From DATAVB01 sp040414495 (GTDB taxonomy: Bacteria > Actinomycetota > Actinomycetes > Mycobacteriales > QHCD01): DNA of 41,556 nt. Made by a program: the position numbers and the translations under genes. The stretch lies in contig JBEDUI010000093.1 in assembly GCA_040414495.1 (NCBI GenBank), positions 1 through 41,556 on the forward strand, written 5' to 3'. Shown here in pieces: positions 8,026 through 16,565 of the stretch; the stretch's first letter is position 1; every line of letters starts with the position of its first letter. Below the pieces are notes generated by a model that searched no databases, was not told where the DNA came from, and worked only from the letters and a program-made list of their open reading frames with translations.

Positions 8026-9440
8026 ACGGCGACGGTCTCGATACCGAGCAGTTCGCCCAACGCGGTCAGCTCGGCCGCGCGATGGCCGGTGCCCAGCGCC
8101 CAGTGGTGGTTGACCCCGGAGGCGCTCCACGCGTCGAGCCATTCTCCTGGGTCACCGCCGAAATCGACCCGCGACGTGGTATTTCCGATGCGCAACAACG
8201 GCCCGGCCACCACCGTTCCTTCCGACGCGATGAAGCGGAACCGCCCGTCGGGCAATTGACCGACACCGAATGCGGTCACCGGACCATGTGCCACGTCGAA
8301 TTCCACCGAAACGCCCCAGCCGCGTTTTCCGTGATAAATACCGAGGCCGCGCAGTATCGGCTTGCCGTCGCTGATCGCCAGGTGCGCCGGCCCGTCGTGT
8401 CCCATCTCCACGACATTGTCCCGGAAATTCAACGCCTGCAATTCGGTGAATGAACCGCCGGCGCCGAGCCGATCCATGATCAGCATCGCCAGCGAATTCC
8501 GCAGCTCGTATTCACCGGCGCAGGCAATTCCCTGGGCCGTCAATAACGAGGCACCGAGAATAAAACCGGCGCCGAGTCGTTCGTGCAGCTCGCCGTCCAG
8601 GCCGCGGTGGTAATACGCCAGGCTGTCCAATTCGAAATCGCGCACCAGCCGGTCCAGTCCCAATGAGACAGCGGCGGCCCAGCGAAGATCGTCGGCCTGC
8701 ACCGAGGCGTCAATCTGGAACAGCTCGCCGGCCAACGCCACCCGTTCGTCGACCTCGGCCTCGGTGACCTGCTCGACCCGGACCCGCAGGTCGTCGATCT
8801 CCAGCACCTCGATGTGCCCGCCGAATTGCGCCGGCACCAACGTCAGGTCCGTGGCGACGTCGAGCATGCCGGGGTAGAGGTGGCCGAGCAGACCGTGCCG
8901 TCCGGCGCGCAACCCGCCGCGTACGCCCGCCGCCGCGATCCAACGGCCGATGCGGGTCCAGGCCCGTTCGTCCTCCAGATACCCGGACACCGAACGGAAC
9001 GGGATACCGCAGCGGGCGAACGCATTGGCCATTTCCGGGAGCGGACAGCCACCGCAATACGCCAGCCACCGGCCGGTGTCGAAGCTGGCGTGATCCATCG
9101 CCTCGGTCGGCTGCAGATTGATCACCAGCACCGGCGCGTCGGCCCGTTGCGCTATCGGGACGAGCATGCTCGAGGTCATGTACGTGGTCAGGAAACCGAC
9201 CACGATGTCACAGTTGGCCTGGCGCAACTGCTCTGCGGCCGCGACACCGCCCTTTTCGTCGGAGATGAACCCGGCGTCGATCACCTCCGCGCCCAGGCCC
9301 CGCAGCCGCTGCGCCACCCGATCGGCGCTGGCCCGCAACTGCGGCAACAGATCGGGGAACTGCGGCCAGTACGCTCCCAATCCGCCCGACACCAGGCCCA
9401 CCCGGGTCGGGCGCACCGGCCGGCGCTGCACAGTCGGCAT
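8022..9440 (-). CDS. L-arabinose/L-fucose isomerase family protein
   Basis: 472 residues, near the ~500 of AraA. The N-domain begins RVGLVSGGLGAYWPQFPDLL; the C-domain contains CAGEYELRN, SFTELQAL, VVEMGHDGPAH and HHWALGTGH, which correspond to the metal-binding and catalytic Glu/Glu/His/His set of AraA/FucI enzymes, so an Mn2+-dependent aldose-ketose isomerase activity is likely. The actual sugar cannot be read from sequence. It follows the LplC-type permease by 8 bp, so it probably acts on whatever that transporter imports. The frame is open far upstream, inside the permease gene; ATG 9440 is the natural start. Confidence 0.85.
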   Translation of the reverse strand: MPTVQRRPVRPTRVGLVSGGLGAYWPQFPDLLPQLRASADRVAQRLRGLGAEVIDAGFISDEKGGVAAAEQLRQANCDIVVGFLTTYMTSSMLVPIAQRADAPVLVINLQPTEAMDHASFDTGRWLAYCGGCPLPEMANAFARCGIPFRSVSGYLEDERAWTRIGRWIAAAGVRGGLRAGRHGLLGHLYPGMLDVATDLTLVPAQFGGHIEVLEIDDLRVRVEQVTEAEVDERVALAGELFQIDASVQADDLRWAAAVSLGLDRLVRDFELDSLAYYHRGLDGELHERLGAGFILGASLLTAQGIACAGEYELRNSLAMLIMDRLGAGGSFTELQALNFRDNVVEMGHDGPAHLAISDGKPILRGLGIYHGKRGWGVSVEFDVAHGPVTAFGVGQLPDGRFRFIASEGTVVAGPLLRIGNTTSRVDFGGDPGEWLDAWSASGVNHHWALGTGHRAAELTALGELLGIETVAV

Positions 9441-9448
9441 GAGGCGGC

Positions 9449-10360
9449 TCAGCCCTTGACCGCGCCGACCAACACGCCCTTGGCGAAGTGCCGTTGCAGG
9501 AACGGGTAGACGAGCAGAATCGGCACCAACGAAATCACCAGGATCGCCATCTGCAACGACTGTGGTGGCGGCAACGACTCGGAACTGATTTGCAACTGAT
9601 CCGAGCCGAGCGGCGCATTGTTCACCACGTACGTCCGCAATACCAGCTGCAGCGGCCATTTCGAGGAGTCGTTGATATACAGCAGCGCGTTGAAGAAGTT
9701 GTTCCAATAACCTACGGCGAAAAACAATCCGATCACCGACAGGACCGCTTTGGACAGCGGCAGTACGATACGCCGCAGGACCTGCATTTCGGTGGCGCCG
9801 TCGATTTTGGCCGAGTCGATCAGGTCCTGCGGAATGTTCATGATGAACGCTCTGATCACGATCACGTTGAACGCGTTGATCAGCGTCGGCAGGATCAGCG
9901 ACCAGTACGAGTTGAGCAGGCCCAATTCCTTGATCACCAGGTAGTTCGGGATGATGCCGGGCCCGAACAGCAACGTGAACAGGACGATCATCAGGATCGG
10001 CTTGTGCGCGAAGGATCCGCTGCGGGACAACCCGTAGGCGAGGGCCGTGGTCGCGGCCAGCGACAGCAGCGTGCCGACGACCGTAATTCCGATGCTCACC
10101 ATCAATGCGCGGGTTACCACGCCGCCGTTGAAGATCGCCCGATAAGCGTTCAGCGACGGATGAGTCGGCCACAATACGTACCCGCCGGCCTTGGTGATTT
10201 GTTTCTGGTCGGCGATGCTGGTCGAGACGACCGACAGGAACGGCAGCAATACGACCGCACAACAGATCGCCAATACGACGGCTTTCGCGCTGAGGGCGGA
10301 AAATCGGCCGACGCCCGGCGGGGTCGCGAAGGCGGAACGGCGGGCCACGGTCGCGCTCAT
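9449..10360 (-). CDS. Carbohydrate ABC transporter permease, LplC/YtcP type
   Basis: 303 residues with about six membrane helices (first VVLAICCAVVLLPFLSVV, last MAILVISLVPILLVYPFL) and the EAA loop IDGATEMQVLRRIVLPLSK that docks the ATPase. The end FLQRHFAKGVLVGAVKG is diagnostic of the LplC branch that imports oligosaccharides or uronides. It pairs with the LplB-type gene just upstream, overlapping it as ATGA. No ATPase is encoded here; in actinobacteria a shared MsiK-type ATPase normally serves such permeases. Confidence 0.92.
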   Translation of the reverse strand: MSATVARRSAFATPPGVGRFSALSAKAVVLAICCAVVLLPFLSVVSTSIADQKQITKAGGYVLWPTHPSLNAYRAIFNGGVVTRALMVSIGITVVGTLLSLAATTALAYGLSRSGSFAHKPILMIVLFTLLFGPGIIPNYLVIKELGLLNSYWSLILPTLINAFNVIVIRAFIMNIPQDLIDSAKIDGATEMQVLRRIVLPLSKAVLSVIGLFFAVGYWNNFFNALLYINDSSKWPLQLVLRTYVVNNAPLGSDQLQISSESLPPPQSLQMAILVISLVPILLVYPFLQRHFAKGVLVGAVKG

Positions 10361-11334
10361 GATTGGTACACCCCCTGCTCACCGAACACATGCGCAAGTT
10401 TGTTGGCGCCCAGGACCAATGCCACGCCGACGACCCCCTTGACCAGACCCACAGCCGCCGACACTCCCCAGTTGCCGCCCAGAATTCCGTTGTTGTAGAC
10501 GTACGTGTCCAGCACCTCGCTGACGTCGGTGCCGACCGGGCCCTGCTGCAACACGATCTGCTCGAACCCGACGGTCAAGACATCGCCCAGGCGCAAAATG
10601 CCGAGGAGCACGATCAACGAACGCAGACCCGGCAACGTGACGTGCCAGAGTTGGCGCAACCGCGAGGCTCCGTCGACATCAGATGCCTCGTACAACGCGG
10701 CATCGATCCGGGACAGCGCAGCCAGGAACAGAATCGTGCCCCAGCCGGTGTCCTTCCAGACGACCTGCGAGGTGATCAGCACCTTGAAGAGGTGGGGATT
10801 TCCGATAATGGAGATCGTATGCATGCCATGCGCGCGCAGCGTCGAGTTCATCAGGCCGGCATTTCCCAGCACCTGCTGGAACAACGCGACCACGATGACC
10901 CAGGACAGGAAGTGCGGCAGATAGAGAATCGACTGGACGACGCGCTTTATCCACTCGTGCGCGATCGAGTTCAGCAACAATGCCAACGCGATCGGGGCCG
11001 GAAAGACGAACACGACCTGAAGAACGGTCAGGACGAGCGTGTTCTCCAGGGCGTGCAGGAAGGCCGGATCGCCGTTGAAGATGATGGAGAAATTCTGGAA
11101 GCCGACCCACTCGCTGCCGGTGATGCCGAGGAACGGCTGGTAGTCCTGGAATGCGATGACGTTTCCGAGCAGCGGCAGGTAGTGGAACAGCAGCAACGCC
11201 ACCACTCCGGGTAACGCGAACAGCAATAATGCGCGGTCACGGCGCAGGCGTTGCCATCGGGTCAGCCGTTTGCTCGCGGCTTTCGTCAGGAGCTTGTCCT
11301 GCACGAGACCGTCCGCGTGCTCGGTAACAGCCAT
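10357..11334 (-). CDS. Carbohydrate ABC transporter permease, LplB type
   Basis: About 325 residues from ATG 11334, chosen because AGGGAGGGG lies just upstream; an in-frame ATG at 11364 is possible. Membrane helices include LLLFALPGVVALLLFHYLPLL, and the family signature AFQDYQPFLGI plus EAA-like loop DVDGASRLRQLWHVTLPG are present. It forms the heteromeric channel with LplC in the cytoplasmic membrane. The usual extracellular solute-binding protein gene is missing next to it: the 409 bp upstream is non-coding, which is unusual for this type of operon. Confidence 0.92.
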   Translation of the reverse strand: MAVTEHADGLVQDKLLTKAASKRLTRWQRLRRDRALLLFALPGVVALLLFHYLPLLGNVIAFQDYQPFLGITGSEWVGFQNFSIIFNGDPAFLHALENTLVLTVLQVVFVFPAPIALALLLNSIAHEWIKRVVQSILYLPHFLSWVIVVALFQQVLGNAGLMNSTLRAHGMHTISIIGNPHLFKVLITSQVVWKDTGWGTILFLAALSRIDAALYEASDVDGASRLRQLWHVTLPGLRSLIVLLGILRLGDVLTVGFEQIVLQQGPVGTDVSEVLDTYVYNNGILGGNWGVSAAVGLVKGVVGVALVLGANKLAHVFGEQGVYQS

Positions 11335-11376
11335 CCACCCCTCCCTACCCTTGCCGCGACCCAACCGAGAACACCC

Positions 11377-11390
11377 GGAAAGCGCTCTCC
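11377..11390. promoter_or_regulatory. LacI-type operator candidate, proximal
   Basis: GGAAAGCGCTCTCC is a dyad around AGCGCT, matching the core of LacI/GalR-family operators (TGGAAAGCGCTTTCCA-like). It lies 43 bp before the lplB-type start, where a repressor would block transcription. Confidence 0.5.
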
Positions 11391-11628
11391 GAAGTGGTCC
11401 TTCTGCCCACCTTCAGACACACCACATTGGCGTCACGACCTGCGTGACGTACCTCGGATCGAGCGTTTTCAGGTGCCACAGTGTCAGTGCATTCGTACGA
11501 ACGTGTCAAGAGCCGATCACAGCCACCCGGACGCACCGATCGATAACGTTGTCGAATCGAAATTTCCAGGCACCACCTGCCTTGGCCAGCGGTCGTACTC
11601 GGTATAGCGTGCAGGAAACCGTCCCAAA

Positions 11629-11644
11629 TGGAAAGCGCTTCCCA
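11629..11644. promoter_or_regulatory. LacI-type operator candidate, distal
   Basis: TGGAAAGCGCTTCCCA differs from a perfect 16-bp palindrome at one symmetric pair. It lies about 250 bp from the proximal copy in the 409-bp non-coding stretch 11335-11743 between the AraC gene and the sugar operon, a spacing compatible with looping. I see no gene in that stretch. Confidence 0.55.
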
Positions 11645-11743
11645 GGATTGGCCACGTGTACGCGACCGGCCGGATCCGGCCGCATCGACCCTGACCTTTT
11701 TCGCGGCCAAGACCGACCCAGAGCCGAAACCTGGGCGGGACGC

Positions 11744-12607
11744 TTAGCCGGCGCGCCAGATCTGCCGTTCCAGCAACAACAACCCGCGCGCCACAACGGG
11801 CGACGGCTCGGCCAGCCCACCGGACCGGAAAGCGCTGGGCGGAACGCCGTACACGGCCCGAAATCGGCGCGAGAAATGATATTGGTCGGCGAAGCCACAA
11901 TCGGCCGCGATCGTGGCCAATGGCGAATTGCTACGCAACAACAAGCTTTCGGCGCGACCCAGGCGGAGCAGCTCGACCGCGGTCACCGGACCCACGCCGA
12001 AGCGTTCGCGGAACAGCCGGGACAGGTGGACCCCGGACACCGAACCGGCGGCGGCCAGCTCGCGCAACGGCAGCGGCCGGGTCGTCCCATCGCTCCAGGC
12101 CTGGCGGATATACGTGACGACCGCTTCGATCGCCTCCGGCAGCGGCGCGACATCGTCCGTCTCGGGCAAGGGTCCGTCCACAAAGGTCTCGACCAGCAGC
12201 CGCAACACCCGGTTGCCACGAGCCAACCAACCCTCCGGCGTCGCCGCGGCCAACCACAGCAAATACCGGAACAGGCCAGCCAGCGGGTCATCCCGGACCA
12301 GGTGCCGGACCAGCGGCCAGCCCGCACCGTCGGCGACTAACCGGAAATGGATGAAGGCGTGCCGCGTCGTCTGGTGCCGATCCCAGACGTAGCTGTCCCG
12401 CATACCGGGTCGCGCCAACAGCAACGACCCGGGTTCGAGATCGAGTTGGTAGCTGTCGGGACTGTGGCAGCGCCACCGCGCACTGCCCCGTAGCAACCAG
12501 ACGAGTTCGAAGTCGGTCAGCGTACGGGGCCCGAATGTCGCGCCGGGCGGATAGTCGACCATCGACGCGATGGCCAACTCCGGCGTAGGCAGTTCGTGCG
12601 ATGACAT
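11744..12607 (-). CDS. AraC-family transcriptional regulator
   Basis: 287 residues. N-terminal cupin-like sensor (residues ~5-100, YPPGATFGPRTLTDFELVWL, then WRCHSPDSYQLDLEPGSLLL) and C-terminal double HTH (LPLRELAAAGSVSGVHLSRL; ATIAADCGFADQYHFSRRFR; VYGVPPSAFR). The second HTH with the FADQYHFSRRF pattern is the AraC/XylS signature. It is upstream of, and on the same strand as, the LplB/LplC/isomerase operon, and divergent from the PhyH gene, so it likely senses a sugar and activates one or both. It carries in its 3' end another AAAGCGCT half-match. Confidence 0.93.
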   Translation of the reverse strand: MSSHELPTPELAIASMVDYPPGATFGPRTLTDFELVWLLRGSARWRCHSPDSYQLDLEPGSLLLARPGMRDSYVWDRHQTTRHAFIHFRLVADGAGWPLVRHLVRDDPLAGLFRYLLWLAAATPEGWLARGNRVLRLLVETFVDGPLPETDDVAPLPEAIEAVVTYIRQAWSDGTTRPLPLRELAAAGSVSGVHLSRLFRERFGVGPVTAVELLRLGRAESLLLRSNSPLATIAADCGFADQYHFSRRFRAVYGVPPSAFRSGGLAEPSPVVARGLLLLERQIWRAG

Positions 12608-12700
12608 GATTCGCCATCTTCCCGTACCTCATCGACATGGGCATCCCGGGCCTTCTGACGCACGATTACGAAGGAACGAACCCGATGTGCGGGAGGATGC

Positions 12701-13591
12701 ATGAGCGCGCCGGCGCTGGATGGGACACGATCAGACAAGGTCGAGCTGAACGAGTCAATCGCCGATTTCGATATTCATGGATACGTCGTGCTGCGGGACG
12801 CGCTGACCAGCGCCGAGATCGAGACGCTACGAGCGGACGCGGTCCAGCTGTGTCGCGGGGATTACGGCGACATCAAGGGCGTGCTCCCGGCCGATCCGGC
12901 CGAGCCCGATGACGACGTGATGCGCCATTACCTGTGCATTCACCATCCGCACAAGATTTCCGACGTCATGCTGCGGGCGTTGCACCAGCGCTCGGTGGTC
13001 GACGCGATGACCACGGTCATCGGACCGGACGTCAAGGCCATGCAGTCGATGCTGTTCATGAAGTCAGAGGGCAAGCCGGGCCAGGCCTGGCACCAGGACG
13101 AGTTCTTCATTCCGACCCGGGACCGGTCGTTGACCGCGGCGTGGATCGCATTGGACGACGCGACAACCGAGAACGGCTGCTTGTGGATCCTGCCCGGCTC
13201 GCATCGGCCCGGCGTCATTTACCCGGACCGCGAGCACGACGACGAACGATTTGACTGCACGGTCGAGCTTTACGATTTCCCGTATTCGGATTCCGACGCG
13301 GTGCCGGTGGAAATCCCGGCCGGCACGGTGGTCGTCTTCAACGGTTATCTGTTGCACCGGTCGCTGCCCAACAGCGGTAAGCACGGATTCCGGCGGGCGC
13401 TGGTGAATCACTACATGAGCGCGCAATCGCTGCTGCCGTGGGGTGATTCAGCGAAGAAGGTGCATACGGCCAAGGCGGACTACCGCGACATCGTCATGGT
13501 CGCCGGGACCGATCCGTACGCCTACAAAGGGACGTTGGATATCGCCCGGCCGGGGGTACGGCAGGATCGCGCAGGAGGCTGCGACCACTAA
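12701..13591 (+). CDS. Phytanoyl-CoA dioxygenase (PhyH) family oxygenase
   Basis: 296 residues. The Fe(II)/2-oxoglutarate facial triad is visible: HxD in AWHQDEFF (~residues 130-132) and the distal His in GYLLHRSLPNSG, with Arg of HGFRRALVNHYM for 2-oxoglutarate. GGGAGGATGC precedes the ATG. PhyH proteins hydroxylate many small molecules; the position divergent from an AraC regulator of a sugar operon suggests a role in the same catabolic programme rather than lipid metabolism, which is inference. A strong hairpin follows it (13676-13708). Confidence 0.88.
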   Translation: MSAPALDGTRSDKVELNESIADFDIHGYVVLRDALTSAEIETLRADAVQLCRGDYGDIKGVLPADPAEPDDDVMRHYLCIHHPHKISDVMLRALHQRSVVDAMTTVIGPDVKAMQSMLFMKSEGKPGQAWHQDEFFIPTRDRSLTAAWIALDDATTENGCLWILPGSHRPGVIYPDREHDDERFDCTVELYDFPYSDSDAVPVEIPAGTVVVFNGYLLHRSLPNSGKHGFRRALVNHYMSAQSLLPWGDSAKKVHTAKADYRDIVMVAGTDPYAYKGTLDIARPGVRQDRAGGCDH

Positions 13592-13675
13592 GCCTCGCGA
13601 ATGGCCTTATGTCGGAGCAGCGGCACCAGAAACCGGACCGACGAACCTCGACCCGCCCGTCCGCTTCCCGCGACT

Positions 13676-13708
13676 GTGACTCTGCTCCACACTCCGGAGC
13701 AGAGACAC
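13676..13708. terminator. Bidirectional terminator-like hairpin
   Basis: GTGACTCTGCTCC pairs with GGAGCAGAGACAC (one A·A mismatch) around the 7-nt loop ACACTCC. It lies between the convergent PhyH and PLP-protein genes, 85-90 bp from each stop, as expected of a shared transcription stop without a U tract. Confidence 0.7.
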
Positions 13709-13795
13709 AGCCCGTGGAACGGAATCCAAAGGCTGACGATTGGCGATCAAGGTTGCCGAGTTTGACTGACGCGTCGACTCCCAACAGTGCCGCGA

Positions 13796-15004
13796 TCAGC
13801 GGAAGTCTTGCAGCGCGTCGAGCAGCCGGTCCACATCGTAGGCCGACGTGTAGTGCGCCAGCCCGACCCGGATCACGCCACCCAACTCGGCCGCGCCAAC
13901 CGCTTCCATCAGCTCGTGCGCATAGCAATCGCCGTCCCAGGCGCTGATCTTGCGCCGGGCCAACTCCTCGACGACCGCCCGCGGCTTGTGCCCGGTGAAC
14001 ATGAACGCCACCGTCGGGGCGCGCTTCGCGGTGCTGTCGCTGCCCATCAATGTCACCGGAGGTAACCAACGCAAGCCGCTGAGCAAGCGACCGAACAGCC
14101 CGCGCTCGTACTCCTCGACCGCCGCCATTGACGCCAGTACGCGCTCCCGCCGGGTCCCGGTGGCCGCCGGATCGAGCGAGGCGACGTGGTCGACCGCTGC
14201 CGGCAGACCGGCCAACAACTCGTACGCCATCGGCGCGGTTTCGAAACGCTCCGGAATGCCGTCCGAGGTGGGAACGAGCTTGTCCGGGTGCAGTCGGTCC
14301 AACAGATCAGGCTTCGCCACAGTCGCGGCGACGTGCGGACCGCACCAGGTATTCGCGCAGGTACTGAAGAAATCGGCGCCGAGTTCCTCGACATCAATTG
14401 GCATATGCGTGCTGGCGTGCACACCGTCCACATGCACCAATGCGCCGACGCCGTGCGCCATGTCGGCAATCTTGCGTACCTCGGGCCGGGTACCGACCAC
14501 ATTGCTGGCGGCGGTCAATGCCACGAACCGGGTGTGCGAGTTGATGAGCTGTTCGTATTGCCACGTCGGCAACTCGCACGTTTCCACGTCGACCTCGGCC
14601 CACCGAACGGTGGCGCCGGCATAAGAAGCGGCCTGGACCCAGGGACGAATATTCGCGTCGTGATCGAGCCGGCTGACAATGACCTCGTCGCCGATTCGCC
14701 AAGTCTTGGCCAAGGTGCGCGCAAGCGTATAAGTATTTGTCTCGGGATTTGGCCCAAGAATGACGCCCGCGGGATCGCCACCGGTCAGATCGGCCACGGC
14801 TCTGCGGGCCGCGGTCACCATTGCACCGGCACGCGCCGACGCAACCGATGGGCCCTCCGGCGGCGCATAGGGCACCCGGACCGACTCGGCGATTGCGCGA
14901 GAAACGCTCTCCGGTACGAGTGTCCCGGTTGGACTGTCCAGGTGCACGTAGCCGTCGATGAGCGCCGGGAACAGTCCGCGGACCCGGAAGACATCGAACG
15001 CCAT
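13796..15004 (-). CDS. Class-V PLP-fold protein (cysteine desulfurase-like, VC1184 group) lacking the catalytic lysine
   Basis: 402 residues. The fold is clear: LDSPTGTLVPESVSRAI, HLxxN-like PNPETNTYTLARTLA, RLDHDANIRPW, the cofactor-binding VDGVHASTHMPIDV and GADFFSTCANTWCGPHV. In relatives the last motif reads SAYKFFGPH with the Schiff-base Lys; here the position is Thr (codons TGC GCG AAT ACC TGG). The nearest Lys is ten residues on, in VAKPDLL, and is not in register. The Asp and His that hold PLP are kept. So it is not a standard desulfurase or transaminase. Start ATG 15004 is set by a strong leaderless promoter. Confidence 0.85.
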   Translation of the reverse strand: MAFDVFRVRGLFPALIDGYVHLDSPTGTLVPESVSRAIAESVRVPYAPPEGPSVASARAGAMVTAARRAVADLTGGDPAGVILGPNPETNTYTLARTLAKTWRIGDEVIVSRLDHDANIRPWVQAASYAGATVRWAEVDVETCELPTWQYEQLINSHTRFVALTAASNVVGTRPEVRKIADMAHGVGALVHVDGVHASTHMPIDVEELGADFFSTCANTWCGPHVAATVAKPDLLDRLHPDKLVPTSDGIPERFETAPMAYELLAGLPAAVDHVASLDPAATGTRRERVLASMAAVEEYERGLFGRLLSGLRWLPPVTLMGSDSTAKRAPTVAFMFTGHKPRAVVEELARRKISAWDGDCYAHELMEAVGAAELGGVIRVGLAHYTSAYDVDRLLDALQDFR

Positions 15005-15012
15005 GCTCACAG

Positions 15013-15040
15013 AGATTAGGGGTTGGCGGAGGGTAATCAA
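15013..15040 (-). promoter_or_regulatory. Strong promoter, leaderless start of the PLP-fold gene
   Basis: On the minus strand -35 TTGATT, 16-nt spacer and -10 TAATCT, which ends exactly 8 nt before the ATG at 15004. This is the most complete promoter I see in the window and argues against the upstream in-frame start at 15040. Confidence 0.65.
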
Positions 15041-15212
15041 TGCCGGGCTCGATTTCTGGCATCAAGGCACGCCGGTCACAGTCGGGCGCAACAGGTCGGT
15101 CCCGCGCGCGGGCGACAAAACACCGACAAAGAACGTGGGTTGACCGGCGGCGGATTGAGAACACAGTGGCCCTGGAGATGCGTCCCGATTCGGTGGGCGG
15201 CAGGATGGAGAC

Positions 15213-15761
15213 ATGACTGAGCAGCCAGGACATCAGGTCATCGTGGTCGGCCCCGACGGGCAGCCGGTCGGCCGTATGCCCACGCCGCCCGTGACCGGCA
15301 GCGAGGCCGACGATCAGCAGCCCGACGTCAGCGACATGGTCGAGCAGCCGGCCAAGGTGATGCGCATAGGCACCATGATCAAGCAGCTGTTGGAGGAGGT
15401 ACGGGCAGCGCCTCTGGACGAGGCCAGCCGCGCCAGACTCAAGGAAATCCACGCCAGCTCGGTCCGTGAGCTGGAGCAGGGTCTTGCCCCCGAGCTGCGC
15501 GATGAGTTGGAACGGCTCTCGCTGCCGTTCAGCGACGAGGCGACCCCATCCGATGCCGAGCTACGGATCGCGCAGGCGCAGCTGGTCGGCTGGCTGGAGG
15601 GCCTGTTCCACGGCATCCAGACCGCGCTGTTCGCCCAGCAGATGGCCGCCCGCAATCAGCTCGAGGAGATGCGCCGCCGCGCGTTGCCCGGCGGAATACC
15701 CGGGCAGCCGGGAGCACCGGGCCAGCCGCCGTCTTCGTCAAATACCGGCCAATACCTCTGA
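15213..15761 (+). CDS. bpa: Bacterial proteasome activator Bpa
   Basis: 182 residues, close to mycobacterial Bpa/PafE (Rv3780). N-terminal HQVIVVGPDGQPVGRM, helical core (PAKVMRIGTMIKQLLEEVRA … LAPELRDELERLSLPF … AQLVGWLEGLFHGIQTALFA) and C-terminal GQYL, the tail that inserts into pockets of the 20S proteasome. Bpa forms a dodecameric ring that opens the proteasome without ATP to degrade unfolded or damaged proteins. Its presence implies this organism has a 20S proteasome elsewhere. GGATGGAGAC precedes the ATG. Confidence 0.97.
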   Translation: MTEQPGHQVIVVGPDGQPVGRMPTPPVTGSEADDQQPDVSDMVEQPAKVMRIGTMIKQLLEEVRAAPLDEASRARLKEIHASSVRELEQGLAPELRDELERLSLPFSDEATPSDAELRIAQAQLVGWLEGLFHGIQTALFAQQMAARNQLEEMRRRALPGGIPGQPGAPGQPPSSSNTGQYL

Positions 15762-15807
15762 TTTAGCGCCAATCCTCACATCACTGGCGCCACATCAATG
15801 GCGTACC

Positions 15808-16530
15808 TCACTGGCTATGCGCCAGCCCGCAGCGGTCGGCGCTGCCCGAATTCAGGCCGACGGACAAGGCTTTTACGCGTTGCGCAACGCTGCCGTGGGT
15901 GCGTATCTCGTTATATCCGGACAACCCGTGCGGGGTGGGTAACGAGCTGACCGAAGCGAGTTCGCGTCGCACGGCGGTTCGGTAACCGTTCGGGTCGAGC
16001 CTTTTCGCCGTCACCTGGGCGTGTGCCCAGACACCGGACAGACAATCGGCCTGCTGTTCGATGTGCCGCGACCCAGCCGCAGTCGATGTGTCGAACCCGG
16101 GCTGGTGCACCGCCTGTTGCACAACGTGCCCGATCTCGTGGCTGACTATCGTCGCCAATGCCCACGGGAGAAATGCCCCGAAATTGTGTTGATCCCGGCT
16201 AATTGCCTTATGCGTGACGTACACCGTCGAATTCTCGGTACAGAAGAACGCGGTGCCGTACGACAGGAACTCGCGACACCCGGCCGGCACCGACGCCGGT
16301 GTCGGATCGACCAGGACCGGCTCGTTGATCGGCTCGTGCAACTGGCCCGACCAGAACCGGGCCACGTTGGCCGACAGGCAGTTAACCAACGCCGTTGCAT
16401 CGAGCCCGGCGCGCGGGCACAGGACGTCCGGTGTCGGTCCGGACGCAGACCCGTGCCCGGCCCGTTGGACCGTGCACCCGGCGAGCAGCAGCGCGGCGAG
16501 CACACCGCACAGCAGCCGACCGCGCGCCAT
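15808..16530 (-). CDS. Neutral zinc metallopeptidase lipoprotein (YpfJ-like)
   Basis: 240 residues from ATG 16530, which has GGAGGAGG five bases upstream. Signal peptide with lipobox LLLAGC (Cys ~residue 19) predicts export and lipid anchoring. The zinc motif HEIGHVVQ is present, with EQQADCLSGVWAH as the downstream glutamate-containing segment typical of the YpfJ/neutral zinc metallopeptidase family. Four further cysteines suggest disulfides. It follows the aspartyl-tRNA synthetase gene by 35 bp and may be read through from it. Substrate unknown. Confidence 0.87.
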   Translation of the reverse strand: MARGRLLCGVLAALLLAGCTVQRAGHGSASGPTPDVLCPRAGLDATALVNCLSANVARFWSGQLHEPINEPVLVDPTPASVPAGCREFLSYGTAFFCTENSTVYVTHKAISRDQHNFGAFLPWALATIVSHEIGHVVQQAVHQPGFDTSTAAGSRHIEQQADCLSGVWAHAQVTAKRLDPNGYRTAVRRELASVSSLPTPHGLSGYNEIRTHGSVAQRVKALSVGLNSGSADRCGLAHSQ

Positions 16531-16565
16531 TGCCGCCTCCTCCCGCGGCTCCCCCTTCGCCGAGG

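Noticed and set aside
9441..10397. Long N-terminal extension of the isomerase-family frame
   Set aside because: It is antiframe to the LplC permease; ATG 9440 gives a normal-length enzyme.
11827..11840. Third GGAAAGCGCT site inside the AraC coding region
   Set aside because: Only one half-site matches and it lies in coding sequence; not listed as an operator.
14186..15019. 277-codon plus-strand ORF opposite the PLP-fold gene
   Set aside because: Shadow frame; the opposite strand has family motifs and a promoter.
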